A stretch of 6,436 nucleotides of DNA from Bacteroidetes bacterium SW_11_45_7 (lineage in GTDB: Bacteria > Bacteroidota > Bacteroidia > Chitinophagales > SW-11-45-7), in contig PXTV01000160.1 in assembly GCA_003022985.1 (NCBI GenBank), positions 1 to 6,436 of the forward strand, in the 5' to 3' direction. Positions 1-6,028 of the stretch are shown here, piece by piece; position 1 is the stretch's first letter, and each line of letters starts with the position of its first letter. The notes beneath the pieces were generated by a model that was not told where the DNA came from, did not search any database, and saw only the letters and a list, made by a program, of their open reading frames with translations. A program made the translations under genes and the position numbers.

Positions 1-127
1 ATATCGCAAAACCCAACACAATGCGAGCACGGTCATATCAAAGATGCCTGATTTAGGGGCTGGCAAGAAAAGCTCCTATTCATTTTGGGTCCACTTGTTG
101 TGGTTAATAGTGTTTGGGTTACTATGG

Positions 128-157
128 AAGGCCTCCTTCAACAGGGGGCCTTTTTTT
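128..157 (+). terminator. Rho-independent terminator of a leftward-lying, rightward-transcribed gene
   Basis: A 10-bp stem pairs AAGGCCTCCT (128-137) with AGGGGGCCTT (143-152), with one G-U pair and a 5-nt loop. It runs straight into a tract of seven T (151-157). There is no matching A tract on the left side, so it should act only on rightward transcripts. No complete gene precedes it in the window, so the gene it serves must lie at or beyond the left edge. Confidence 0.85.
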
Positions 158-333
158 ATGGTACAGCCTTTTGTATATCATGAGAATTCCACTAAGAGGG
201 CCTGTTCCTATCGTGTCTATGAGAATAGGAAGCTGTTCAATGATGAGAAAAAACAGCATAACTGTTAACCAACAAATGTTGGCATGTATCCATTGAAGCA
301 AGAATCTTTGTAATTACTCAGTCTCAGTAAAAT

Positions 334-386
334 AGCCACTCCCGATGGAAATCATCGGGAGTGGCTCCCGATTCTGGAATCGGGAG
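334..386. repeat. Double-hairpin intergenic repeat, copy 1
   Basis: Two adjacent hairpins make up this unit. The first is a perfect 14-bp stem, 334-347 (AGCCACTCCCGATG) with 353-366 (CATCGGGAGTGGCT), around a 5-nt loop. The second pairs CTCCCGATT (365-373) with AATCGGGAG (378-386) around a CTGG loop and shares two bases with the first, so the two stems cannot both be fully formed. The same layout recurs 140 nt downstream. TCCCGAT/ATCGGGA palindromes are, as I recall, common between genes in Bacteroidota and resemble REP-type elements. Their role is unknown; transcript-end protection or bidirectional termination are possible. There is no T tract. Confidence 0.8.
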
Positions 387-478
387 AAATAGAGTAAAGT
401 TTGTATCCAATATTCCCCATACTATTTCAACTCGATGGCGTGTTGTTCTTTCTTTTAAATCGTCTTGGTGTTTTGTGG

Positions 479-522
479 CTCCCGATGAAACTCATCGGGA
501 GTGACTTCCGATTATTTCAATC
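479..522. repeat. Double-hairpin intergenic repeat, copy 2 (second hairpin decayed)
   Basis: This aligns with copy 1 at an offset of 140 nt: CTCCCGATG, a 5-nt variable loop, CATCGGGAGTG, one substitution, CT, one substitution, CCGATT, then a loop one base longer and AATC. The first hairpin is intact (10 bp, 479-488 with 492-501). The second has shrunk to GATT/AATC (510-513 with 519-522). Conservation of the stem, with changes concentrated in loops and in the second hairpin, suggests the first palindrome is the maintained part. Confidence 0.7.
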
Positions 523-757
523 TTAAATGGCTAAAAAACGAAATCATTAACAAAAAGAATGATAGGTTACGCTGTAGGTACGCGTTATTTTGGAGAACCA
601 CTTAAATTCCGGGAAACTTTTTATCCTCTTTAGTGTCAGTGTCAAATAGTGAGTCAAAAGAGCGGATCAAGAATATTCTCACCCATTTGTCACACATTAT
701 GAGCTCTCTTTAATCAATAGGTAAGATATAAGTTTACTTCAGGTATATGGCTTCATA

Positions 758-2128
758 TTAAAAGTTCAAGGCAATGGACAGAGACCCATCGACTCCCGTT
801 CCCACACTTGGAAAAAGACCGAGAAGATTATTCGATGCTAAACTGAAAACGAAAGGCCCGCCACGGACAGATGCAAAAGCGCCAAACTGAAACCTGTTAA
901 AACCGCCATAGCCAACATTAGCGCCTACATTCAAAATTGTATTCAAATTGTACATGTAGGCAGCCTGGAATTCAGCACGCTTCGTGACGTCATAGACATG
1001 CTGAAAGCCTTGTTTATACGTGAGGAAAATGTTGTGTTGATGATATTTCCGAACATTGTCACCTTCGCCATGTTCGCGTTCGTTGAGCCGGTAAGCACCA
1101 TGAAGGATCAATTGAGGCCCGTGCTTTGCTTTGAAACTTTTTTCGCTTTCTTCGGCTTCAAAGAATTCCCGGAGGGAATCGAGCACAACATCAAATTCTT
1201 CATCTTCAGCTTCTTGCTGGCCAATCAACTCCGTTTCAACCCCTTCATAGCGGAGGGTATCGCTGTTAAAATAGGAGTGCGTATTCACCGTGTATTGAGT
1301 AAACCCGATATTATTGACAGCTACTGTTGCCATAGCTTGACTTCCTATCTCCACAGATGTGCCGAGGTCGAGTTTATAACCTGTACCGGCACTAAAATCC
1401 ACGTTATCTTCAGGAACTGATGTGTTAATTCTGTAATCGAGGTCCATATCGATTTGACGGCCGTCCTGAGCTGTATAAAAATCCACATTACTGGTTGGGG
1501 TATGAACTGTGCCAAAACTGGTAATATAGCTCACCCGAAAACCGGGGCGGATGGTGATATCACCCAAGTCAACGGGTAATGGGGCAGACGCGCCAAAGAA
1601 ATATTCATTATAAGCAACAGCATTAGCGCTAAACGGCCCAAGACTTATTTCTTCTCCGGCAAATTGTTTATTACCCTGCCATATAAGCTTGGCCAAATTT
1701 TGGGAATAAAACAGAGAAGTATTGGCATTAAACTGCGTGCCCAGCGAAAATGTGAACAGTTCTTTGTTGTTGTTCTTGATTTTGGCGGCAATTGTCAGGG
1801 GTGTGATCTGCGCTCCCAGGCCGGCAGCGTTCACTGGTTGAAGGTTATTGACAAAATCATCAACCTGATCATCCGACACTTCATCTGATGTGCCAAAGTC
1901 CCGAAATTGGCTGAAACTGGTTCCCGAATTGGCTGCCCAAAAGTAAGAGGACGGCAATTGAACACTTATGGTGTTGATCCGCTTACCGAGATGGCTCGGG
2001 GCGTCAAGGGACCGGAGGGTGGATTGATGATCGTTGAAAAATGTGCTGTGTTGCGTTTGGGCAAAAGTTGCTTGGTGACAGCACACTAGTCCAATTATTA
2101 CCAGATATAATATAGGAAGACGAGTCAT
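758..2128 (-). CDS. Exported beta-barrel-like protein, DUF5723-type
   Basis: This 456-residue protein has a clear signal peptide: MTR, a hydrophobic stretch at 4-20, and likely cleavage after A23 (TFA/QTQ). The mature part alternates short amphipathic strands with polar loops. The C-terminus (about 420-456) reads RGGPFVFSLASNNLLGLF and then ends SIALNF, with a terminal Phe as in outer membrane beta-barrels. This ending matches what I know of the DUF5723 family of Bacteroidota, whose function is unknown. An acidic, probably helical insertion spans about 304-330 (many E and D), perhaps an exposed loop. The ATG at 2128 is chosen because it directly precedes the signal peptide. It starts 21 nt after the upstream lipoprotein gene, on the same strand, so both are probably co-transcribed and work at the same surface. 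No strong Shine-Dalgarno is visible, which is normal for the phylum. The frame is intact. Export and membrane location are likely; the family name is moderately sure. Confidence 0.75.
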   Translation of the reverse strand: MTRLPILYLVIIGLVCCHQATFAQTQHSTFFNDHQSTLRSLDAPSHLGKRINTISVQLPSSYFWAANSGTSFSQFRDFGTSDEVSDDQVDDFVNNLQPVNAAGLGAQITPLTIAAKIKNNNKELFTFSLGTQFNANTSLFYSQNLAKLIWQGNKQFAGEEISLGPFSANAVAYNEYFFGASAPLPVDLGDITIRPGFRVSYITSFGTVHTPTSNVDFYTAQDGRQIDMDLDYRINTSVPEDNVDFSAGTGYKLDLGTSVEIGSQAMATVAVNNIGFTQYTVNTHSYFNSDTLRYEGVETELIGQQEAEDEEFDVVLDSLREFFEAEESEKSFKAKHGPQLILHGAYRLNEREHGEGDNVRKYHQHNIFLTYKQGFQHVYDVTKRAEFQAAYMYNLNTILNVGANVGYGGFNRFQFGAFASVRGGPFVFSLASNNLLGLFPSVGTGVDGSLSIALNF

Positions 2129-2149
2129 AGGTATAGCAAGTTATGATTG

Positions 2150-3185
2150 TTACGAATTGTCTGAGCTGATCTCGTTCGTATAAATTTTTAAATCTGCTAC
2201 AAGTTGAAGGAGCAATGTAGACTCCCTGGTCACTTTGATGTCGTTATTAATATCTGCCGGAACACCATTGGTATTTAACTCAACTGAAGAAACCACACGG
2301 TTGGCATCGCGCAGGTCATCCACAACATCGTCATTGACTTCAATCTCGATCTTATCTTCGCTAATCTGATTCACCGTACCGGTTTGGGGATCGACATCAG
2401 CAGCATCGATCTTTCTCTTATCGATCATAGTGTATTTCGGGTTACCATATTGGTCAATAAAGATGATGGATATCTCCGAGTTAATCGGAAAACCGTTTTC
2501 AACATATAAGTTGAGAAAGCCTTCGGCTGCATCCTCAGATACACCTGATGTATCCTGAGCTTCCTCAAAATTAACTTCCGATGTATCTTCAATCGAGTAA
2601 GATTTATCAGCCCTGATTTTGGCATCCCGGATTTTGACAAATTGAAGCTGGAAGTTGAAAGTGGTTTTGTCATTGGGCGGATTGAAGTTGATGTTATCCC
2701 CACCATCTGTTTGAAAATCCACAAGGTAAAAATTGATATCCGATGTAACGGTACTGTTCAATACTGTGAATGTCGTGTCGAATTCTTCGTTCGGCTCCAC
2801 CGGTTGATTAAGTTTGTGTTCAAATATTAATGAGTTATCATTTGCCGAAAGGAACAGGATTTTGGTGTCTTTGTTAATGTTAAGGTTCCATTTGTTGGTG
2901 AACTGCACACGCAATTTCAACGAATCAACATTCACCTCTCCAATGTAGCCCTCTTCAGTAAGCGGGAAATTGTAAGGCCCCACACTGTCGACTCTGGTCA
3001 AACTCGATATTCTCAAGTTTAGTGATATCCTCAATGCTCGAAACGCTTTTCAATACAGGCCCGTAAACGTCAGGAGACCAATCAGGTGGCTCATCCGGCA
3101 CATTGGGCTCACATGAATAAAAGAAAAGGCCGGCAAACAGTGTGAGAAAGAGAATGGCGGAAGATTTGGCTTTCTTGGTTATCAT
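2150..3185 (-). pseudogene. Secreted lipoprotein of unknown function, apparently frameshifted
   Basis: Two overlapping minus-strand frames look like one gene. The first (3185-2955, 76 codons) gives MITKKAK, a hydrophobic segment and a lipobox-like FFYSC with Cys25 as the lipidation site. It continues EPNVPDEPPDW...VLKSVSSIEDITKLENIEF before going out of frame and stopping. The second (3034-2150) begins MRISLNLR, has no signal peptide, and carries the body: YNFPLTEEGYIGEVNVDSLKLRV and then some 250 acidic, beta-strand-rich residues ending EISSDNS. Joining them needs the reader to skip one base (or regain two) between about 3034 and 2985; the product would be about 340 residues. The W.P...VP-like N-terminus followed by a GYIGEV-type strand resembles lipoproteins often found beside DUF5723 genes in Bacteroidota. 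Acidic residues just after Cys25 could direct it to the cell surface. The function is unknown. The break may be a sequencing error rather than a true pseudogene. An independent downstream gene starting at 3034 is possible but would leave the body without export. Confidence 0.65.
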
Positions 3186-3517
3186 ATCGTATAAAATTTC
3201 AAATAAGAAGTCAATTGATAGGGTCGGTTCTTTATAATTTCAAGTACAGGAATCGATCAAGACCAACCCGATTCACAAAAGCAAATTAAACAAACTTGAG
3301 GATATTTTCATGTTCATGTAGCGGAAATAATGTAAGATAACCTTCAAACAGTAGTGACTTCATCTTTGTTTGCAATTTTTTGATTTGCATGAATATCCTG
3401 TTTTGACCAACTCGTTGGAAAGCTGTACTGGATTTGCTTTTATGAGGAAGATGTCTCCCATCTTTTATGATGCTTTATCCTCAATCAATGACCTTATTGT
3501 CATTTGCAGCAAGGGGC

Positions 3518-3532
3518 TGAGAAACTTTCTCA
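3518..3532. promoter_or_regulatory. Perfect 15-bp dyad upstream of the atpB promoter, candidate operator
   Basis: TGAGAAACTTTCTCA is a perfect inverted repeat with 7-bp half-sites around one central base. The spacer is too short for an RNA hairpin, so a protein-binding site is the more natural reading. It ends about 6 nt before the presumed -33 region of the atpB promoter, near -50 relative to a predicted start around 3574. No regulator is encoded nearby. A chance 7+7 dyad somewhere in 400 nt is not very rare, so this is tentative. Confidence 0.3.
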
Positions 3533-3538
3533 AGAACC

Positions 3539-3569
3539 TTAGTTAGTTAATTGAAATTTGATACCTTTG
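3539..3569 (+). promoter_or_regulatory. Bacteroidota-type promoter of the atp operon
   Basis: TACCTTTG at 3562-3569 is an exact match to the TAnnTTTG -7 element used by the primary sigma factor of Bacteroidota. At the proper distance upstream (20 nt) there is only TTA at 3539-3541 in place of the usual TTG, so the -33 element is weak. Transcription would begin around 3573-3577, leaving a leader of about 30 nt before atpB. Confidence 0.65.
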
Positions 3570-3580
3570 CACCCAATTTC

Positions 3581-3594
3581 GGAAAGGGGTGAAA
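3581..3594 (+). promoter_or_regulatory. Ribosome-binding site of atpB
   Basis: The purine run GGAAAGGGGTGAAA lies 10 nt before the ATG at 3605. A Shine-Dalgarno-like sequence this long is notable because the other genes here, including atpF and atpA, have none that is clear. It supports the 3605 start, which also places the signal peptide at the N-terminus. Confidence 0.5.
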
Positions 3595-3604
3595 ACCATC
3601 ACGA

Positions 3605-4615
3605 ATGCTAAAAAGATCACTATCGCTACTATTTCTGGCATTTGCTCTATGCTTTAGCTCTGTTGCAGCCGAGAGTGGAGAGGAATCCGGCAATGAGTTC
3701 CAGGCCGTTTTTCATCACATTAGCGATGACTACAAGTGGCACATCATAGGCGACTTAAATATTTACCTTCCCGTCATTGTCTATTCGCCTGAAAGCGGGT
3801 TGGATATATTTTCGTCATCCCGCTTCCGGGAACAAGAAACAGTAAACGGCTACAATTACCATCACGGTAAGTTAACAAGAGCAGATGGTGCTTCATTTTA
3901 CGACTTCTCCTTTACCAAAAATGTGGCAGCTATCTTTTTCAGCGTCATCTTTATCTGCGTCATTTTTATTTCAATTGCCAACCGCTATAAAAAATACCAA
4001 AACCAAGCGCCTAAAGGCCTTCAATCCCTTTTGGAACCCATCATCATCTTTGTACGAGACGACATCGCCAAAATGGCTATTGGCGAGCACAAGTACATGA
4101 AATATGTGCCTTTTCTCCTGTCCATCTTTTTCTTCATCTGGATCAACAATCTCCTCGGCTTAATTCCCATTTTTCCCGGGGCAACGAACATCACAGGCAA
4201 CATTAGTATTACGCTGACGTTAGCTGCATTTTCCTTCTTTGCCATCAATCTCAGCGGCAACAAACATTACTGGCAGCACATTCTCTGGCCGCCCGGCATT
4301 CCCACACCGGTAAAACCGATACTGGCTATTGTAGAAATTCTCGGCATTTTCATCAAGCCCTTTGCCCTGATGATACGTTTGTTTGCCAACATTGCAGCAG
4401 GTCACGTGGTGTTGCTGAGCTTAGTAACAATGATATTTGTTTTTAGCAATATGTTAGGGCCCATCGGTACAGGAAGCGTTTCTGTGGTTGCCGTACTGTT
4501 TACCCTTTTCATGTATTGCTTAGAGTTATTAGTGGCGGTGTTGCAGGCTTATATCTTCACCATCTTAACGGCCCTGTTCATAGGGCAGGCTGTTGAAGAG
4601 CCCGCACACCACTAA
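3605..4615 (+). CDS. atpB: F1Fo ATP synthase subunit a
   Basis: This is the stator half of the proton channel in the inner membrane. The 336-residue product is longer than E. coli subunit a because it carries a signal peptide (1-22, VAA/ESG) and a polar, probably periplasmic N-terminal stretch up to about residue 104; this is usual in Bacteroidota. Hydrophobic segments follow at about 105-125, 166-190, 198-216, 236-257, 266-284 and 292-327. The essential channel arginine is R258 in MIRLFANIAAGH, equal to E. coli R210, with N262 matching N214. Q314 in LQAYIF matches Q252. At the positions of E. coli E219 and H245 this protein has H267 and E307, the reciprocal pair also seen in mitochondrial-type subunits, so the channel residues look complete. 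It is the first gene of the operon, 55 nt before atpE, and has a promoter and ribosome-binding site just upstream. The reading frame is intact. Confidence 0.96.
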   Translation: MLKRSLSLLFLAFALCFSSVAAESGEESGNEFQAVFHHISDDYKWHIIGDLNIYLPVIVYSPESGLDIFSSSRFREQETVNGYNYHHGKLTRADGASFYDFSFTKNVAAIFFSVIFICVIFISIANRYKKYQNQAPKGLQSLLEPIIIFVRDDIAKMAIGEHKYMKYVPFLLSIFFFIWINNLLGLIPIFPGATNITGNISITLTLAAFSFFAINLSGNKHYWQHILWPPGIPTPVKPILAIVEILGIFIKPFALMIRLFANIAAGHVVLLSLVTMIFVFSNMLGPIGTGSVSVVAVLFTLFMYCLELLVAVLQAYIFTILTALFIGQAVEEPAHH

Positions 4616-4670
4616 TGTTGCTTAGTCTGTATTGACTATTCTATTTGTTCATTTTTAAACTTGTGTGCTT

Positions 4671-4885
4671 ATGTTACTCACAACGATTATGTTAGCCGCT
4701 GGCCCTCTCGGTATGATGGGCGGTGGCATCGGTGCTGGCCTCGTTGCCGTAGGCGTTGGCCTCGGTATTGGCCAGATCGGCTCCACATCAGAACAACGGC
4801 CATTATTTTGTCCGCTCTGATCGAAGGTGTTGGCTTGCTCGGTGCTGTGATATGCCTTCTGTTGGCACTCGGAATTGGCGGCTAA
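4671..4885 (+). pseudogene. atpE: F1Fo ATP synthase subunit c, broken by an internal out-of-frame deletion
   Basis: The c subunit forms the proton-driven rotor ring. From the ATG at 4671 the frame gives helix 1 (MLLTTIMLAAGPLGMM, then a Gly-rich segment ending LGIGQIG at residue 37). It then runs out as STSEQRPLFCPL to a TGA at 4818-4820, only 49 residues. Helix 2 lies in the -1 frame from 4787: IRTTAIILSALIEGVGLLG and on to LALGIGG, with TAA at 4883-4885. It keeps the proton-carrying Glu in ALIEG. Between QIG and IRTT, homologues have about 16 residues (GSAMEAIARQPEAxxD-like); here there are 5 nt. So roughly 43 nt are missing, taking the whole cytoplasmic loop with the RQP motif that contacts gamma/epsilon. 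As written this cannot make a normal c subunit. The order between atpB and atpF leaves no doubt about identity. The lesion may be an assembly artefact, since an intact copy would be expected. Confidence 0.9.
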
Positions 4886-4896
4886 CGCAGACCATG

Positions 4897-4930
4897 AAGT
4901 GATCCCCAACGGTTGGTTGGGGAATCACTT
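4897..4930 (+). promoter_or_regulatory. Stem-loop between atpE and atpF
   Basis: AAGTGATCCCCAAC (4897-4910) pairs with GTTGGGGAATCACTT (4916-4930), with one bulged base and a 5-nt GGTTG loop. It begins 12 nt after the atpE stop and ends 35 nt before the atpF start. Only three T follow, so it is not a standard terminator. In other bacteria the c subunit is made in excess over its operon neighbours, partly through RNA structure and processing. A role in protecting the atpBE end or damping atpF read-through is inferred. Confidence 0.6.
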
Positions 4931-4965
4931 TATCCATTGTTTGACTCAACAAAACACTTATCATA

Positions 4966-6003
4966 ATGCAATCGATATTAACACCTGATATCGGCTTAAT
5001 CTTTTGGATGGCAGTTGCCTTTGTGATCCTTTTGATCATATTGCGGAAATATGCCTGGAACCCTATCCTCAACGCCCTCCATAACCGTGAAAAGACAATT
5101 GAGGATGCCTTGTCAGCTGCTGATGAGGCCAAAAAAGAAATGGAGCAGCTCAAGGCGGATAACGACAAACTGATCAAGGAAGCCAAAGAAGAGCGAGGCC
5201 GTATTCTTGCTGAAGCCAAGGAAACCAGGGAAAAAATTATCAACGAAGCTCATGAAAAAGCCAAGGCCGATGCCGATAAGATCATGCAGGATGCACGTGC
5301 CGAAATTGAGAATCAAAAAGCTGAGGCCAGAACGGAGATGAAAAATCAGGCGGCCAAATTGGCCATCGAGGTCTCTGAAAAGATATTGCGCAGGGAATTG
5401 AGCGATTCCGAGTCTCAAGAAAAATACGTTAACGAATTGGTTGAAAACAGGGAATCACTGACAATGTCTGCACAACGATTAGCAATACGATACGCGCAGT
5501 CGCTCCACGATCTAGCGCTGGAAAAGGGCAAACATGACACCATTCATGGTGACATGAAGCTGCTACTGCAAACAACCAACGAGAGCAGAGAGCTTTCCCT
5601 CATGCTAAAGAGCCCGATTGTGCGGATTGACAAAAAAGCCAGGGTGCTTCATCAGATTTTTGATGATAAAGTGGATGACATTACCATCAAGTTTATCGAT
5701 ATCATTATCAATAAAGGCCGTGAAGACCATTTCGTCAATATTGCCAAATCGTTTATCGATCTCTATAACCAACACAATAAGATAACGCCTGTAAAGGTCA
5801 CGACTGCGGTTGAGGTGAATGATGATACACATCAACGAATCGAGCAAGCACTCATCAACCAAACCTATATTGAAAGGGTTGAAATGAGTACGCAAGTCAA
5901 GGAGGATATCATTGGCGGATTTGTGCTGCATTTTGATGACAAACTTTACGATGCCAGTATTGCGCATAAGCTCAATGAAGTCAAAAAAGAGTTAACAAAC
6001 TAA
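4966..6003 (+). CDS. atpFH: ATP synthase subunit b joined in frame to subunit delta
   Basis: One 345-codon frame encodes two peripheral-stalk subunits that join the membrane part to the alpha3beta3 head. Residues 1-166 are subunit b: MQSILTPDIGLIFWM, a membrane helix at about 9-27, WNPILNAL, then a long Lys/Glu/Ala-rich coiled coil to about 140 and the AKLAIEVSEKILRREL end. Residues 167-345 are a complete delta subunit: MSAQRLAIRYAQSL, a helical N-terminal domain, and the C-terminal signature IIGGFVLHFDDKLYDASI followed by HKLNEVKKELTN. Each part has about the length of the free-standing protein. The ATG for residue 167 is at 5464, and a TGA sits just before it (5459-5461) in the +1 frame. 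One base fewer in the AAAA (5444-5447) or GGG (5450-5452) run would therefore end b at about 164 residues, two nt before a separate atpH. Two genes with an indel are thus as likely as, or likelier than, a true fusion. Mycobacteria have a real b-delta fusion, but with a second b subunit, which is not seen here. No clear Shine-Dalgarno precedes 4966. Confidence 0.92.
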   Translation: MQSILTPDIGLIFWMAVAFVILLIILRKYAWNPILNALHNREKTIEDALSAADEAKKEMEQLKADNDKLIKEAKEERGRILAEAKETREKIINEAHEKAKADADKIMQDARAEIENQKAEARTEMKNQAAKLAIEVSEKILRRELSDSESQEKYVNELVENRESLTMSAQRLAIRYAQSLHDLALEKGKHDTIHGDMKLLLQTTNESRELSLMLKSPIVRIDKKARVLHQIFDDKVDDITIKFIDIIINKGREDHFVNIAKSFIDLYNQHNKITPVKVTTAVEVNDDTHQRIEQALINQTYIERVEMSTQVKEDIIGGFVLHFDDKLYDASIAHKLNEVKKELTN

Positions 6004-6028
6004 TTACAGATTCAAAACCGATTAAGAA

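Larger units (their letters stand above)
1..757. other. Intergenic region with terminator and palindromic repeats, no recognised gene
   Basis: No convincing gene lies here. In frame 1 the window opens with codons reading ISQNPTQCEHGHIKDA and a TGA at 49-51. This could be the tail of a rightward gene served by the terminator at 128-157, but 16 residues are too few to identify it. Short open frames further on have no recognisable domain and run through the terminator. The 387-478 and 523-757 stretches are AT-rich and featureless apart from a weak AT-only hairpin (543-548 with 558-563). Read on the minus strand, that hairpin is followed by a T-rich run and might end the 2128-758 transcript, about 195 nt past its stop codon. 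No tRNA or rRNA structure was seen. Confidence 0.6.
3186..3604. other. Divergent intergenic region between the lipoprotein gene and atpB
   Basis: These 419 AT-rich bases separate the leftward lipoprotein unit from the rightward ATP synthase operon. The right end holds the atpB promoter, a dyad and a ribosome-binding site, listed separately. For the leftward unit I could not find a full TAnnTTTG element; the nearest on the minus strand is a one-mismatch site around 3282-3289, too weak to call. No reading frame or RNA gene was recognised between 3240 and 3500. The atpI/atpZ-type genes that often precede atpB are absent here. Confidence 0.6.

Noticed and set aside
205..231. 7-bp inverted repeat TTCCTAT/ATAGGAA
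   Set aside because: Short, AT-rich and with a 13-nt loop; expected by chance at this length.
44..268. 74-codon + strand frame near the left edge with a hydrophobic segment
   Set aside because: It runs through a strong rho-independent terminator at 128-157 and resembles no known protein; the hydrophobic stretch is likely chance from T-rich DNA.
334..522. CRISPR array
   Set aside because: There are only two copies, each is itself a double palindrome, the spacing is 140 nt, and no cas gene is present.
998..1420. 140-codon open frame on the + strand
   Set aside because: It lies wholly antisense to the intact 456-residue exported protein gene and has no domain or start context of its own; its composition is that of a reverse-frame shadow.
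3282..3289. -7 element for the leftward lipoprotein gene (CAAATTAA on the + strand)
   Set aside because: It has one mismatch in a key position and no supporting -33 element at the right distance in an AT-rich stretch.
4661..4784. TTG-started 74-codon frame covering atpE
   Set aside because: Its first ~42 residues are an Arg/Trp/Tyr-rich out-of-frame reading of the c-subunit helix 1. Only the part after 4787 is genuine c-subunit sequence.
4779..4820. Programmed -1 frameshift as a way to express atpE
   Set aside because: No slippery heptamer of the X XXY YYZ type is present before the stop, and a shift would still leave the polar loop missing, with about 64 residues instead of about 80.
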